DNA from: Mycobacterium sp. Root135
GTDB taxonomy: Bacteria; Actinomycetota; Actinomycetes; Mycobacteriales; Mycobacteriaceae
DNA: 64,000 bases
Assembly: GCF_001426545.1 (NCBI RefSeq)
Contig: NZ_LMEZ01000005.1
Span: forward strand, 454,844 to 518,843
Direction of reading: 5' to 3'
Under the pieces are notes generated by a model, which was given only the letters and a program-made list of their open reading frames with translations, did no database searches and had not been told where the DNA came from. Both the position numbers and the translations under genes were made by a program. Positions 52,142-61,052 of this stretch are shown here, piece by piece (the stretch's first letter is position 1; each line of letters begins with the position of its first letter).

Positions 52142-52813
52142 ATGCCAACCGAGATCACCGTCCGTGGGTCCTTCTCCGCGTTTCAGCCGCCCGAGCGCGG
52201 GACCGTCCACGCCTCCATCGGCTACGAGGGCCCCGAGATGCAGCCGGTGTACGACCGGGTTGCCAGGGACCTCGAAGCCGTCAAGGCGTCGGTCATCCAG
52301 CTCGAGGGCGACGGTCAAGGTGCGGTGACGTGGTGGTCTGCCCAACAGCTCCGGACCTGGTCGACGCGCCCCTGGCACAAGGACGGCAAGCGGCTTGCGC
52401 TCGTCCATCACGCGACCGTCAGCGTCGAGGTGAAGTTCCGCGACTTCGCCGCGCTGTCGCGCTGGGTGGGCGAGCACGTCAGCAACACCGAGGGGTTCAC
52501 TCTGTCGCGGGTGAGCTGGGCGCTGACGGAGAAACGCCGGGACGAGCTCGTCCAGGAAGTGCGCACGAAGGCCGTTCGGGATGCCGCGGCGCGCGCTCAG
52601 CTCTACGCCGACGCCCTCGAACTTGGACCGGTCAGTCCCCTGGCCATCGCGGACGCTGGAATGCTTGGCACCCAGGCTTTTCACGAAGGTGGCGGCGGGT
52701 TCGTACGGGCAGCGCCGGGGTCGGGCGGAAGCGGGCCGGACGTCGAACTCGTGCCTGAGGACGTCAGGGTCTCCGCGACGATCGACGGGCGGTTCGTGGC
52801 AGGCGTCTCGTAG
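52142..52813 (+). CDS. SIMPL-domain (DUF541) protein (223 aa)
   Basis: The SIMPL family pattern: TEITVRGSFSAFQPPERGTVHASIGYEG, then TWSTRPWHKDGKRLALVHHATVSVEVKFRDFAALS and KRRDELVQEVRTKAVRDAAARAQLYADALELG. It lacks a signal peptide, although many family members are periplasmic. Function is unknown in bacteria. It begins 10 bp after the MFS stop and is likely co-transcribed. Confidence 0.85.
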   Translation: MPTEITVRGSFSAFQPPERGTVHASIGYEGPEMQPVYDRVARDLEAVKASVIQLEGDGQGAVTWWSAQQLRTWSTRPWHKDGKRLALVHHATVSVEVKFRDFAALSRWVGEHVSNTEGFTLSRVSWALTEKRRDELVQEVRTKAVRDAAARAQLYADALELGPVSPLAIADAGMLGTQAFHEGGGGFVRAAPGSGGSGPDVELVPEDVRVSATIDGRFVAGVS

Positions 52814-52944
52814 CCTGGCTGCGCGTCAACGGTGCGCGGCAAACCTTCGGTCGGCCCCGTCAAGGCCCAAGGTAGGCTGCTGCCAGTACCCCACCGGTGG
52901 CCTAGCTTGCGCCGCTCCAAAGACGCACACCCGAGGACACCCAG

Positions 52945-54042
52945 ATGGCGATCTCCGATGTCTCCGCTTACATGCACCTCAGCACGGAGGACGTCGACGC
53001 AATCGCCGACGAACTCGACGGGATTCGCCAAGACGTCGAGGAGTCGCTCGGAGCCAAGGACGCGGCCTACATCCGACGCGTGATCCAGTTCCAACGGGTG
53101 CTCGACGCCTCTGCGCGACTGTTGATCGTCGGGAGCCGGTCGCGGTCCGGGTGGTGGCTGGGGACTGCGGCGCTGGCGTACGCGAAGTCCGTCGAGAACA
53201 TGGAACTTGGCCACAATGTCTCTCACGGCCAATGGGATTGGATGAACGACCCCGAAATCCACTCCACCAGTTGGGAGTGGGACATGGTGGGGGTGTCAGC
53301 TCAGTGGCGGTACTCGCACAACTACCGACACCACATCTTCAGCAACGTCCTCGGCATGGACGAGGACATCGGCTACCGCCTGTTGCGAGTGACGCCGGAT
53401 CAACCATGGCGTAGCCCGTACCTGCTGACGCCATTGCGAAACCTTCTGCTGGCGGCCACCTTCGAATGGGGAATCGCGCTGCACGGCATTCGCTCGGAGC
53501 GAGATCGCGTCGACACGGAAGCCGCCAGGTCCGCGGAACAACGGCGATTCTTCGCCAAGATCGCCCGCCAGTTGGGCAAGGACTACCTGTTGCTCCCCGC
53601 CCTGAGCCTTCGACGGTGGCGTCGCACTCTGTCGGCCAACCTCACCGCGAACCTGCTTCGGAACGTCTGGGTGTACGTGAACATCATCTGCGGACACATC
53701 CCCGACGGCGCCGAGACGTTCGACCCGGCGGTCCTCGACGGCGAGACCAAGGGCGAGTGGTATCTCCGGCAAATGCTGGGGGCGGCAAACTTCGAGGCCG
53801 GTCCACTGCTGGCATTCTCGGGCGGGCACCTGTCCTACCAAATCGAGCACCACCTGTTTCCCGATCTGCCAAGCAACCGCCTGCCACAGATCAGCGTCCG
53901 AGTCCGGGAGCTGTGCAAGAAGTACGACCTTCCGTACAACACGGGGTCGTTCCCGCGCCAGTACTTCCGGACCCAACGGACCATCCACAAACTGGCGGTG
54001 CCCGACGGGTTTCCGACCGTCGGGCGCGGAGACCGCGACTAG
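52945..54042 (+). CDS. Membrane fatty acid desaturase, DesA3-like (365 aa)
   Basis: The three His boxes of di-iron desaturases are present: GHNVSHGQWD (HxxxH), HNYRHHIF, and QIEHHLFP (HxxHH). This is the front of the acyl-CoA delta-9 type family known from mycobacterial DesA3. Membrane segments are less obvious than usual: two or three weak hydrophobic stretches. The start is ATG at 52945 behind GAGGACA. The usual DesA3 oxidoreductase partner is not adjacent. Confidence 0.88.
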   Translation: MAISDVSAYMHLSTEDVDAIADELDGIRQDVEESLGAKDAAYIRRVIQFQRVLDASARLLIVGSRSRSGWWLGTAALAYAKSVENMELGHNVSHGQWDWMNDPEIHSTSWEWDMVGVSAQWRYSHNYRHHIFSNVLGMDEDIGYRLLRVTPDQPWRSPYLLTPLRNLLLAATFEWGIALHGIRSERDRVDTEAARSAEQRRFFAKIARQLGKDYLLLPALSLRRWRRTLSANLTANLLRNVWVYVNIICGHIPDGAETFDPAVLDGETKGEWYLRQMLGAANFEAGPLLAFSGGHLSYQIEHHLFPDLPSNRLPQISVRVRELCKKYDLPYNTGSFPRQYFRTQRTIHKLAVPDGFPTVGRGDRD

Positions 54043-54095
54043 GAGTCCGCGGCCCCGCTGTTGACGCCCCCGTCAGACCCAGGCAAGTTAACGGC

Positions 54096-55085
54096 ATGTA
54101 CCGTCCGAGTTCGCTCGCCACCGTGGACGGGCGAGTACTTGGCAGGCAGAACGTGCGACTTCTGCGGATCTATTTGAGCGCAACCACCTTTCTGTACGCG
54201 TACGGAGTGACGTTCACCCTCTTTCCGGTACGCACCGACCTGGCCTATGGCAACCCGATCGGCGGAATCGTCGCCATCGTCCTCGGGATCTCCGCGCTGG
54301 CATACCTCGCCCTCCGGCCGGACCGCCCGATGCCAGCCACCCTGGCCGCGATGGCGGCCACCCCCGTCGTCATGGCCTTCCACATGACCCTGACCGCGGA
54401 ATACGTCTGCTTGATCGCGCCGATGTTCCTGGCGATGTACCTGCGGGCCTTCCACCCGCCCCGGCAGGCACTTCTGCTGATCGCCCCCATGACGGTGGCG
54501 TGCGTCGTCGCCGTCGTGATCGCCCCCGCACCGCACGTCGGCGTCATCACCGGACTCATCTTCGTGGTCGCCATCGTCGGCGCGGCCGAGTCGTTCGGAT
54601 TGCTCGTGCGCGCGATGTTCACGGCCGCCTGCACGGACCCCCTGACCGGCCTGTTGAACCGGGCGGGCTGGGAGATCGGCACCGGCGACCTTCTGGCGCG
54701 GGCCCGGGCGCAGTCGGCCCCCGTCACGGTCATCGCCATCGACATCGACGGGCTCAAGGCGCTCAACGATTCCTACGGGCACCAGGCGGGGGACCGCCGC
54801 ATCACCGAGTACGCGGACAGTTGGCGTCGTACCGCGCCGCGGCGGGCGGTCGTGGCTCGCATGGGTGGTGACGAATTCGCCTTCTGCATCGCCGGCGAAC
54901 CGCACGACGTCGTCGACGAATTCCTACGGACCATCCGGCACGACACCCCGGGGGTCAGCGTCGGCGTGGCCACCGATGCCACGGCCCTGGCGAGCGTCGT
55001 CGAGCTGTACGCGCAGGCCGACGCGGCGCTGTACCTCAGTCGGGGGCTGCCTCTGCGCGACGACTCTCCGTCGGCCCGGGACTGA
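54096..55085 (+). CDS. Membrane diguanylate cyclase, GGDEF (329 aa)
   Basis: Six membrane spans (residues about 25-170) precede a GGDEF domain (about 180-325). The loop RMGGDEF and IDIDGLKALNDSYGHQAGD are intact, so it should be an active cyclase. The inhibitory RxxD is missing. The ATG at 54096 fits the start of the predicted first span; the frame extends upstream without sense. It forms a tandem with the next GGDEF gene. Confidence 0.88.
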   Translation: MYRPSSLATVDGRVLGRQNVRLLRIYLSATTFLYAYGVTFTLFPVRTDLAYGNPIGGIVAIVLGISALAYLALRPDRPMPATLAAMAATPVVMAFHMTLTAEYVCLIAPMFLAMYLRAFHPPRQALLLIAPMTVACVVAVVIAPAPHVGVITGLIFVVAIVGAAESFGLLVRAMFTAACTDPLTGLLNRAGWEIGTGDLLARARAQSAPVTVIAIDIDGLKALNDSYGHQAGDRRITEYADSWRRTAPRRAVVARMGGDEFAFCIAGEPHDVVDEFLRTIRHDTPGVSVGVATDATALASVVELYAQADAALYLSRGLPLRDDSPSARD

Positions 55086-55123
55086 GGGGTGTGCCCATCC
55101 CATCAGTCAAGGACAATCCAGGT

Positions 55124-56098
55124 ATGCCGAACTCGTCGGAGGCGCTGCGCCGCCGGATGCTCATCGGCTACCTCGGAATCCTCGTCGGGCTCTACGGCAT
55201 GGCGGCGGTGTCGGCGCTCGACTACGCGTCGAGCAAGGGCGAGCTGGCAGCGGCGGTGCTCGGCCTGGTCGGCCTGACGCTCGCCGTGCCGAGTCCGCTG
55301 CGCGGGTGGCGCTACGCGGTCGTGGCGACCTGCGTGTGCACGGCTCCGTTGGTGCCGACGCTGTTTCACGAACTGGCGGTGGCCCAGGTGTGGGCGGTGA
55401 TGCCGCTGATGTTCGCGGCAATCTTCCTGCGCACCTGGCACCGTGCGTCGGTCGCCCGCGCGTGGGCCGTGCTCATCGCGGCGGGCGCGGCGGCCGCCCT
55501 GCTGATCGCGCCGGCCGACATTCCCTCGCTGTGGATGGTGCTGTACGCGGTCTGCATCATCGGCGCGCCAGAGGTCTTCGGCATCCTCAACGCCTCCCTG
55601 GTGGAAGCCGCCCTGCGCGACCCGCTGACGTCGGTGTGGAACCGCGCCGGCGTCGACCGCGCCGCAGGCGAGCTCATCGGCCGGGCTCGACGACGAGGAG
55701 AGTCGATCGCCGTCATCGTGCTCGACGTCGACCACTTCAAGTCGATCAACGACCGCTACGGACACGCCGTCGGTGACCGAGTGCTCGGGGACCTCGCCCA
55801 ACGCTGGACCGGGCAGCTACCCGACTCGGCGGTGATCGGGCGCATGGGCGGTGACGAATTCGTGGTCGTCGTCTGTGGCTACGCCGTCGACGAGGTCCGA
55901 GCGCTCGCCGACGTACTGGGGAACCACCAGGAGGTCGGCGTGACCACCGGCGTCGCCGTCGGCCAGGCGGGTGACGACGACGACATCTTGACGGACCTCA
56001 TCACCTCCGCCGACGAGGACCTGTATCGCCGCAAACGCAACCGCGACGACACCGGCGCCCCCATCCTGGACGGCGAAGCCGAGCCGTGGAGCGCGTGA
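55124..56098 (+). CDS. Membrane diguanylate cyclase, GGDEF, tandem paralogue (324 aa)
   Basis: Same layout as the preceding gene: six spans, then GGDEF with RMGGDEF, VLDVDHFKSINDRYGH and a DRAAGELIGRARRRGES opening. The inhibitory RxxD site is again absent. The ATG at 55124 has AAGGA at good spacing; GTG at 55091 would add 11 residues. Similar size, topology and position suggest local duplication followed by divergence. Confidence 0.86.
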   Translation: MPNSSEALRRRMLIGYLGILVGLYGMAAVSALDYASSKGELAAAVLGLVGLTLAVPSPLRGWRYAVVATCVCTAPLVPTLFHELAVAQVWAVMPLMFAAIFLRTWHRASVARAWAVLIAAGAAAALLIAPADIPSLWMVLYAVCIIGAPEVFGILNASLVEAALRDPLTSVWNRAGVDRAAGELIGRARRRGESIAVIVLDVDHFKSINDRYGHAVGDRVLGDLAQRWTGQLPDSAVIGRMGGDEFVVVVCGYAVDEVRALADVLGNHQEVGVTTGVAVGQAGDDDDILTDLITSADEDLYRRKRNRDDTGAPILDGEAEPWSA

Positions 56099-56113
56099 TG
56101 GTCTCCGGCGCGG

Positions 56114-56323
56114 TTAGTCCAGGTCGACGTGCCGCCGGTGGACGCCGACGTCAAAACGCTTTGGCCCCCAAGGTGTCTCGAGCGCGAAGTGAATCTTCTT
56201 GGGCTTGCCCGTCAGTGTCGTCTCGACGACGGTGCCGACCGCGCCGGCGGGCACGTCCGGCACGTTGATCCCCCCGGTGTCGCTGCGGGCCGTCACCTGG
56301 TCACCCCTCTTGTAGCGCCGCAC
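56114..56323 (-). CDS. Small SH3-like hypothetical protein (69 aa)
   Basis: A compact basic protein: KRGDQVTARSDTGGINVPDVPAGAVGTVVETTLTGKPKKIHFALETPWGPKRFDVGVHRRHVDLD. The 'G-V-V-E' turn and spacing suggest a small beta-barrel, but no family is named. It ends 16 bp after the GGDEF stop on the other strand. The start ATG at 56323 follows GGGAGGAATCG. Confidence 0.65.
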   Translation of the reverse strand: MRRYKRGDQVTARSDTGGINVPDVPAGAVGTVVETTLTGKPKKIHFALETPWGPKRFDVGVHRRHVDLD

Positions 56324-56389
56324 GATTCCTCCCTCCCATTCGTCGTGGCATCCATGGTCGACGGGAGGCAGTCATGATCGCAACCGGTT

Positions 56390-57352
56390 TTAGCGCTGCG
56401 CGTCCCACCAATCGAGCACTCGGATACCGAACAGGGTCAACCACTTTGACGGCTCACCTGCGGGAACGTCGGCGGTGAACCACTGGCGGCCGGGTAGCGT
56501 GGCGCCCTGAATCCAGGTGCCGTCGGGTTGGCGAGCGGCGCGGATGAGCGCGATCGCGTCGGCCATTCGGGGATCGGGTGCCGTCCCGTCGAACATCGAT
56601 TTCTGGCGGAAGTACTCGGCGGCGTTGAGCACGCTGTAACGCCATCGCGTGGGATGGGTGAAGTGGTCGACCCAGGGCGCCACCGGTTCTCCGGTCGAGA
56701 GTCGGCGAAAGAGGCTGCGCGCCAACAGGTACTCCTCGCCGGAGTGCCTCGCCGCGCGGGTGGCGTCGGTCCCACCCGTCGCGAGGTCGTAGTCGAGTAA
56801 TCCCTTGAGCGCGTTGAGCGTCGAATGGAAAGACGACCGCGTCGAGCCCTCCACCCACTCGCAGTTCCAGCCCCCGTCGGGCAGCCGGTGCTCGACGAAC
56901 CAGTCGACGATGCCGGCGACGTCCGCACCGAGCCACACACCGTTGGACACGGTCCACGAATTGATGCAGCAGTCGACCTCGCCGCCCCAGTAGGGCAGGT
57001 CGTCGTACTCCCATCGGCTGTTGGCGGCCAGCAGGTCGGCCGTGCCCCGGAGCGCCGCCGCGTCAAGGCCCCACTCCCGCAACGAGTTCAGCGTCCACGT
57101 GGTCGCGGTCCATGGTTGCCCGTCGGTCTCGACCTCGTCGAAGTCGAAGCCCGCGGGGAAGAACGCCCCACCGGCCCACTGCCCGTCCGAGTCCTGCAGT
57201 GCCAGCAGGCGCGCGCCGAAGCCCTCTGTCGCGACGCGGTCCCGCGTCTGGCGCCACACCTCCGGAGGGGCCTGGCTGACGTCGCGCTGCACCTGCCACC
57301 GCAGGGCCGGATCGGAGTCGAGCAACCAGGTCGTCAGGTGCGCCGCCGCCAT
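56390..57352 (-). CDS. Prenyltransferase/squalene-oxidase-repeat protein (320 aa)
   Basis: An all-helical toroid family. Repeat-type motifs are visible: LLALQDSDGQWAGGAFFP, EHRLPDGGWNCEWVEGSTRSSFHSTLNALKGL and RQPDGTWIQGATLPGRQWF. The latter two resemble the QW motifs of squalene cyclases. The catalytic DxDD of cyclases is not seen, so an enzymatic role is uncertain. ATG at 57352. It is divergent from the DUF1737 gene. Confidence 0.8.
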   Translation of the reverse strand: MAAAHLTTWLLDSDPALRWQVQRDVSQAPPEVWRQTRDRVATEGFGARLLALQDSDGQWAGGAFFPAGFDFDEVETDGQPWTATTWTLNSLREWGLDAAALRGTADLLAANSRWEYDDLPYWGGEVDCCINSWTVSNGVWLGADVAGIVDWFVEHRLPDGGWNCEWVEGSTRSSFHSTLNALKGLLDYDLATGGTDATRAARHSGEEYLLARSLFRRLSTGEPVAPWVDHFTHPTRWRYSVLNAAEYFRQKSMFDGTAPDPRMADAIALIRAARQPDGTWIQGATLPGRQWFTADVPAGEPSKWLTLFGIRVLDWWDAQR

Positions 57353-57378
57353 CGCCCGAGTCTAGGTGGCACCATCGA

Positions 57379-57576
57379 ATGATGACGGAACCACCGAACG
57401 GATTGCCGAGGTACCGCCTGCTGACCGGACCGGACGACGAGGCGTTCTGTCGGCGCGTCAGCGAAGCGCTCGATCTCGGCTACGAGCTGTACGGCGATCC
57501 GGCCATCAGCCTCGACGGAGGGCGGGCCGTGGTGGCCCAAGCCGTCATCTGGCACCGGGTCGTGCGGTACGTCTGA
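57379..57576 (+). CDS. DUF1737 protein (65 aa)
   Basis: The family signature LPRYRLLTGPDDEAFCRRVSEALDLGYELYGDPA is complete. DUF1737 is a small bacterial protein of unknown function. The start is ATG at 57379, with a second ATG directly after. It ends 4 bp before the prfC stop on the opposite strand. Confidence 0.85.
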   Translation: MMTEPPNGLPRYRLLTGPDDEAFCRRVSEALDLGYELYGDPAISLDGGRAVVAQAVIWHRVVRYV

Positions 57577-57579
57577 CGG

Positions 57580-59232
57580 CTAGTCGTCGCCGGCGGCGAC
57601 CAGCGACTGCAGCTTCACCGACGGGTTGTCGCGCTGGAATCCTTCGAGCCGCCACTTGGTGGAGAACAGCACCAGGATGACGCCGTCGGTGCGAGTGAAG
57701 ACCTCGACCGACGGTTGCCGCTGCAGGAACTCGACGTCACCGGGATCGGCGGCGCGCGCCACGGTGTACGGGAGCGACTCAAGTGAGATCGGCGCGCTGA
57801 GTTCGGTCGCCATCCGGTGCGTCGCCACTTCGAACTGCATCGGTCCCACGGCGGCGAAGACGGGGGCCTGGTCGCCGCGGCGGTCCGAGCGCAGGACCTG
57901 GACGACGCCCTCCTGCTCGAGCTGGTCGATGCCCTTGCGGAACTGCTTGTGCTTGCTGGGATCGGTGCCACGGGCGACGGCGAAGAACTCGGGCGAGAAG
58001 CTCGGGATCGGCGGGTACTGCACCGGGATGTCGCGGTAGAGCGTGTCGCCGGGACGCAGCACGTTCGCGTTGGCCAGCCCGATCACGTCGCCGGGCCACG
58101 CGGTGTCCAACGTCGAGCGCTGCTGGCCGAACACCGACTGCGCGTACTTGGTGACGAACGGCTTGCCGGTGGTGGCGTGGGTCAGCACCTCACCGCGTTC
58201 GAAGGTGCCCGAGCACACCCGCGCGTAGGCGATGCGGTCGCGGTGTGCGGAGTCCATGCCCGCCTGCACCTTGAACACGAACGCGCTGAAGGGGGCCTCG
58301 GCGGGCCTGCGGTGGCCGTCGACGTCGAGCTGCCCGTGCGGCGACGGAGCGAGCTGAACGAGCACGTCCAAGAGCTGGTTCACGCCGAAGTTCAGGGCGG
58401 CCGAGGTGAACAGCAGCGGGGTGGTCTCGCAGCCGAGGAAGGTGTCCTCGTCGTAGTCCGACCCGTCGGCTTCCAGCAGCTCCGATTCCTCGACGGCGTT
58501 GTCCCAGTCGACGCCTGCCGCGTCGTGGGCCTCGGCCGGGGCGATGTGCTCCTCGGGGGCAGCCTTCGCGCCGCCCGCGGTGCGGGTGTAGCGGATGAAG
58601 TTGCCGGTGCGTCGGTCCAGCACGCCCTTGAAGTCGCCGGCAATGCCGACCGGCCACGTCAGCGGGGTGGGCCGCAGCCCGATCCTGGACTGGATCTCGT
58701 CGAGCAGCTCGAGGGGGTCGCGGCCCGGTCGGTCCCACTTGTTGATGACCGTGATGATCGGGATGCGTCGCAGCCGGCACACCTCGAAAAGCTTGAGCGT
58801 CTGAGGCTCCAGGCCCTTCGCCGCGTCGATGAGCATCACGGCGCAGTCGACGGCGGTCAGTACCCGGTAGGTGTCCTCGGAGAAGTCGGCGTGACCGGGG
58901 GTGTCCAGCAGGTTGATGACGCAGTCCTGCCCGGTCGGGGCCCGGTACGGGAACTGCAGCGCGGTCGAGGTGATGGAGATGCCGCGGGCCTTCTCCATGT
59001 CCATCCAGTCGGACACGGTGGCGCGGCGGCCGGACTTGCCGTGGATCGCGCCCGCTTCGCTGATGCGGTTGGCATGCAGCACCAGGGCCTCGGTCAACGT
59101 CGACTTGCCTGCGTCGGGGTGGCTGATCACGGCGAAGGTCCGGCGACGCTTGGCTTCGGCGGTGATGCGGTCCGCGGCCCGACCTTCGGCGGCCGTCAAG
59201 GTGCCTGGAGTCTGAGGGGAATTGTCGGTCAT
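57580..59232 (-). CDS. prfC: Peptide chain release factor 3 (550 aa)
   Basis: RF3 is a GTPase that recycles RF1/RF2 from the ribosome. The GTP-binding motifs are present: ISHPDAGKST (G1), DTPGHADF (G3) and NKWDRP (G4). The RF3-specific C-terminal domain contains FQRDNPSVKLQSL. The ATG at 59232 gives 550 residues, a normal length. Many mycobacteria carry prfC. Divergent from the efe operon across 227 bp. Confidence 0.94.
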   Translation of the reverse strand: MTDNSPQTPGTLTAAEGRAADRITAEAKRRRTFAVISHPDAGKSTLTEALVLHANRISEAGAIHGKSGRRATVSDWMDMEKARGISITSTALQFPYRAPTGQDCVINLLDTPGHADFSEDTYRVLTAVDCAVMLIDAAKGLEPQTLKLFEVCRLRRIPIITVINKWDRPGRDPLELLDEIQSRIGLRPTPLTWPVGIAGDFKGVLDRRTGNFIRYTRTAGGAKAAPEEHIAPAEAHDAAGVDWDNAVEESELLEADGSDYDEDTFLGCETTPLLFTSAALNFGVNQLLDVLVQLAPSPHGQLDVDGHRRPAEAPFSAFVFKVQAGMDSAHRDRIAYARVCSGTFERGEVLTHATTGKPFVTKYAQSVFGQQRSTLDTAWPGDVIGLANANVLRPGDTLYRDIPVQYPPIPSFSPEFFAVARGTDPSKHKQFRKGIDQLEQEGVVQVLRSDRRGDQAPVFAAVGPMQFEVATHRMATELSAPISLESLPYTVARAADPGDVEFLQRQPSVEVFTRTDGVILVLFSTKWRLEGFQRDNPSVKLQSLVAAGDD

Positions 59233-59412
59233 TGCGTATCCGATGGTATTGGCTCCGACACCGAATAGATAAATCGACTCTGCGGCCGGTGGGCCACGGA
59301 CCTGCACGTCAGACGGGTTGCCGGGCGCCGGTCCGCGGGACCGCGCTGACCGTTCCCTGCGCGAAACGTGTTAGTTCGCTGGGCATGTGGCCCTGAACCT
59401 GGTCTTTCAAGT

Positions 59413-59431
59413 AGCGGCAAGCCTAACCTAA
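59413..59431 (-). promoter_or_regulatory. IdeR-type iron box upstream of efeUOB
   Basis: Read on the minus strand: TTAGGTTAGGCTTGCCGCT. The first 12 positions match the IdeR/DtxR consensus TTAGGTTAGGCTAACCTAA perfectly, and 14 of 19 overall. The second half is degenerate. It ends 29 bp before the efeU GTG, a repressor position. Confidence 0.75.
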
Positions 59432-59459
59432 CCTCCGATCTGACGGCGACGGGAGAAAC

Positions 59460-61052
59460 GTGCAGGGCATCTTCATCGGCACGTTTCTGATCGGTCTGCG
59501 CGAAGGCCTCGAAGCCACCCTCATCGTCAGCGTCATCGGCGCCTTCTTGACGCGCAACGGCAAGTCCGTGCGTCCGATGGTGCTCGGCGTCGGCCTGGCC
59601 GTCGTCATCAGCATCGCCGTCGGCGCGGGCCTCGACGTTCTCTCCGCGTCACTGCCTCAGCGGCAACAAGAGATGCTCGAGACCGTCATCGGGGCGATCG
59701 CCGTGGTGTTCGTGACCACGATGGTCATCTGGATGAATCGCAACGCCTTCCGGATGAAGGGTCAGCTGGAACGCGAAGCGGCACAAGCGATCAACAGCGG
59801 CGGCGTGACCGCGCTGGCGCTGATGGCCTTCCTCGCAGTGCTCAAGGAGGGTTTCGAGACCGCGGTGTTCCTGCTCGCGGCGGCGCAAACCGCGCAGGGC
59901 AGCAGGTGGTTCGCCCTGTTCGGCGGGGTGGCGGGCATCGCGACCGCCGTCGCCATCGGTGCCGGTATCTACGTCGGGAGCCTTCGGCTCGACCTGGGTC
60001 GGTTCTTCCGCATCACCGGGGTCTTCCTGGTGTTCATCGCCGCCGGCCTGGTGATGAGCAGCCTGCGGACCGCCCACGAGGCCGGCTGGGTCGACGTGGG
60101 GCAATCGCGAATCGTCGACCTCTCCGCAGTATTGGGGCCGAAATCGGTTGCCGGAGCGGTCGTCACGGGCATGTTCGGAATCCCGCCCGACCCTCGCCTG
60201 ATCGAAGTGCTGGGCTGGCTGCTCTATGCAGTCCCCGTTCTCGTCGTCTTCCTCTGGCCGGCCAGGTGGGTACCCGCCCCTGCGTCGAAACGACGGTTGA
60301 CGTTCGGCGTCGCGGTGGTCCTCGCGGTGCTCGCGGGCGCCATGGCCGTCCTCATCCCCGCGGGCGGCAGCCCGGCACCGGGACCGACGAGGACCGCGCG
60401 GACCGCGGGCGGCGGCACCGTCACCGCAACCGTGCACGCCGACGGAGCCGGCCGGGTGCTCACCGTCGTCGACCCGGCCGGGCCCGGACAGCAGATCTCG
60501 CTGGCCCCCGCCGGCCAACAGTCCGTCGACGGCGCCGACGTCGACGTATGGCAGGCAAGGGTTCCTGCCGATCCCGGGGTGACCACCTCGCCGATCGGCT
60601 TGGCGCAGTTGACGACACTCACCGGCGGGCGCCTGCCGGTCGGCCTCGGCACGGCACGCACCCCCGGGCCGTTCGACGCGACGTGGAGCGCGAGCACCGT
60701 GTACACAGTCCTCGCACACGGAGACGACGTCGTCTCCGCCGAACGGGCCAGCAGCAGAGTGGCCACCCTCAGCGGCGGGGGACTGACCGGTCCGAAGACG
60801 GTGAGCGTCGGTGGACTCGCCGCGGACTGGGCCACCAACCCCGACGACGACCAGACCGTCACCGACACGATGGCGCAATCCAACCGGGACCGGGCCGAGC
60901 GAACGCTCTGGACGGTATGGCTGCCAACGGTTTTCGCCGTGGCTGCCGTACTCGTCGCTCTCACCGCGGCCCGCACCCACAGCAATACCGACGAAAGGGA
61001 ACGACGACAACATGGTGAATCACCAACTCGCGACGAGATCGGGGTCGCGTAG
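59460..61052 (+). CDS. efeU: Iron permease EfeU (FTR1 family, 530 aa)
   Basis: The two REGLE-type motifs of FTR1 permeases are present: LREGLEATLIV (about residue 13) and LKEGFETAVFLL (about residue 132), each followed by membrane spans. After seven spans the protein continues as an extracytoplasmic domain of about 220 residues and a last span (WTVWLPTVFAVAAVLVAL). The product is thus much longer than enterobacterial EfeU (about 280). The GTG at 59460 has GGGAGAA upstream. Its end overlaps efeO by 41 bp. Confidence 0.92.
   Translation: MQGIFIGTFLIGLREGLEATLIVSVIGAFLTRNGKSVRPMVLGVGLAVVISIAVGAGLDVLSASLPQRQQEMLETVIGAIAVVFVTTMVIWMNRNAFRMKGQLEREAAQAINSGGVTALALMAFLAVLKEGFETAVFLLAAAQTAQGSRWFALFGGVAGIATAVAIGAGIYVGSLRLDLGRFFRITGVFLVFIAAGLVMSSLRTAHEAGWVDVGQSRIVDLSAVLGPKSVAGAVVTGMFGIPPDPRLIEVLGWLLYAVPVLVVFLWPARWVPAPASKRRLTFGVAVVLAVLAGAMAVLIPAGGSPAPGPTRTARTAGGGTVTATVHADGAGRVLTVVDPAGPGQQISLAPAGQQSVDGADVDVWQARVPADPGVTTSPIGLAQLTTLTGGRLPVGLGTARTPGPFDATWSASTVYTVLAHGDDVVSAERASSRVATLSGGGLTGPKTVSVGGLAADWATNPDDDQTVTDTMAQSNRDRAERTLWTVWLPTVFAVAAVLVALTAARTHSNTDERERRQHGESPTRDEIGVA

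Noticed and set aside
57817..59268. Plus-strand open frame of 483 codons opposite prfC
   Set aside because: Antisense to intact RF3 motifs; composition is dominated by Val/Gly/Arg/His repeats.
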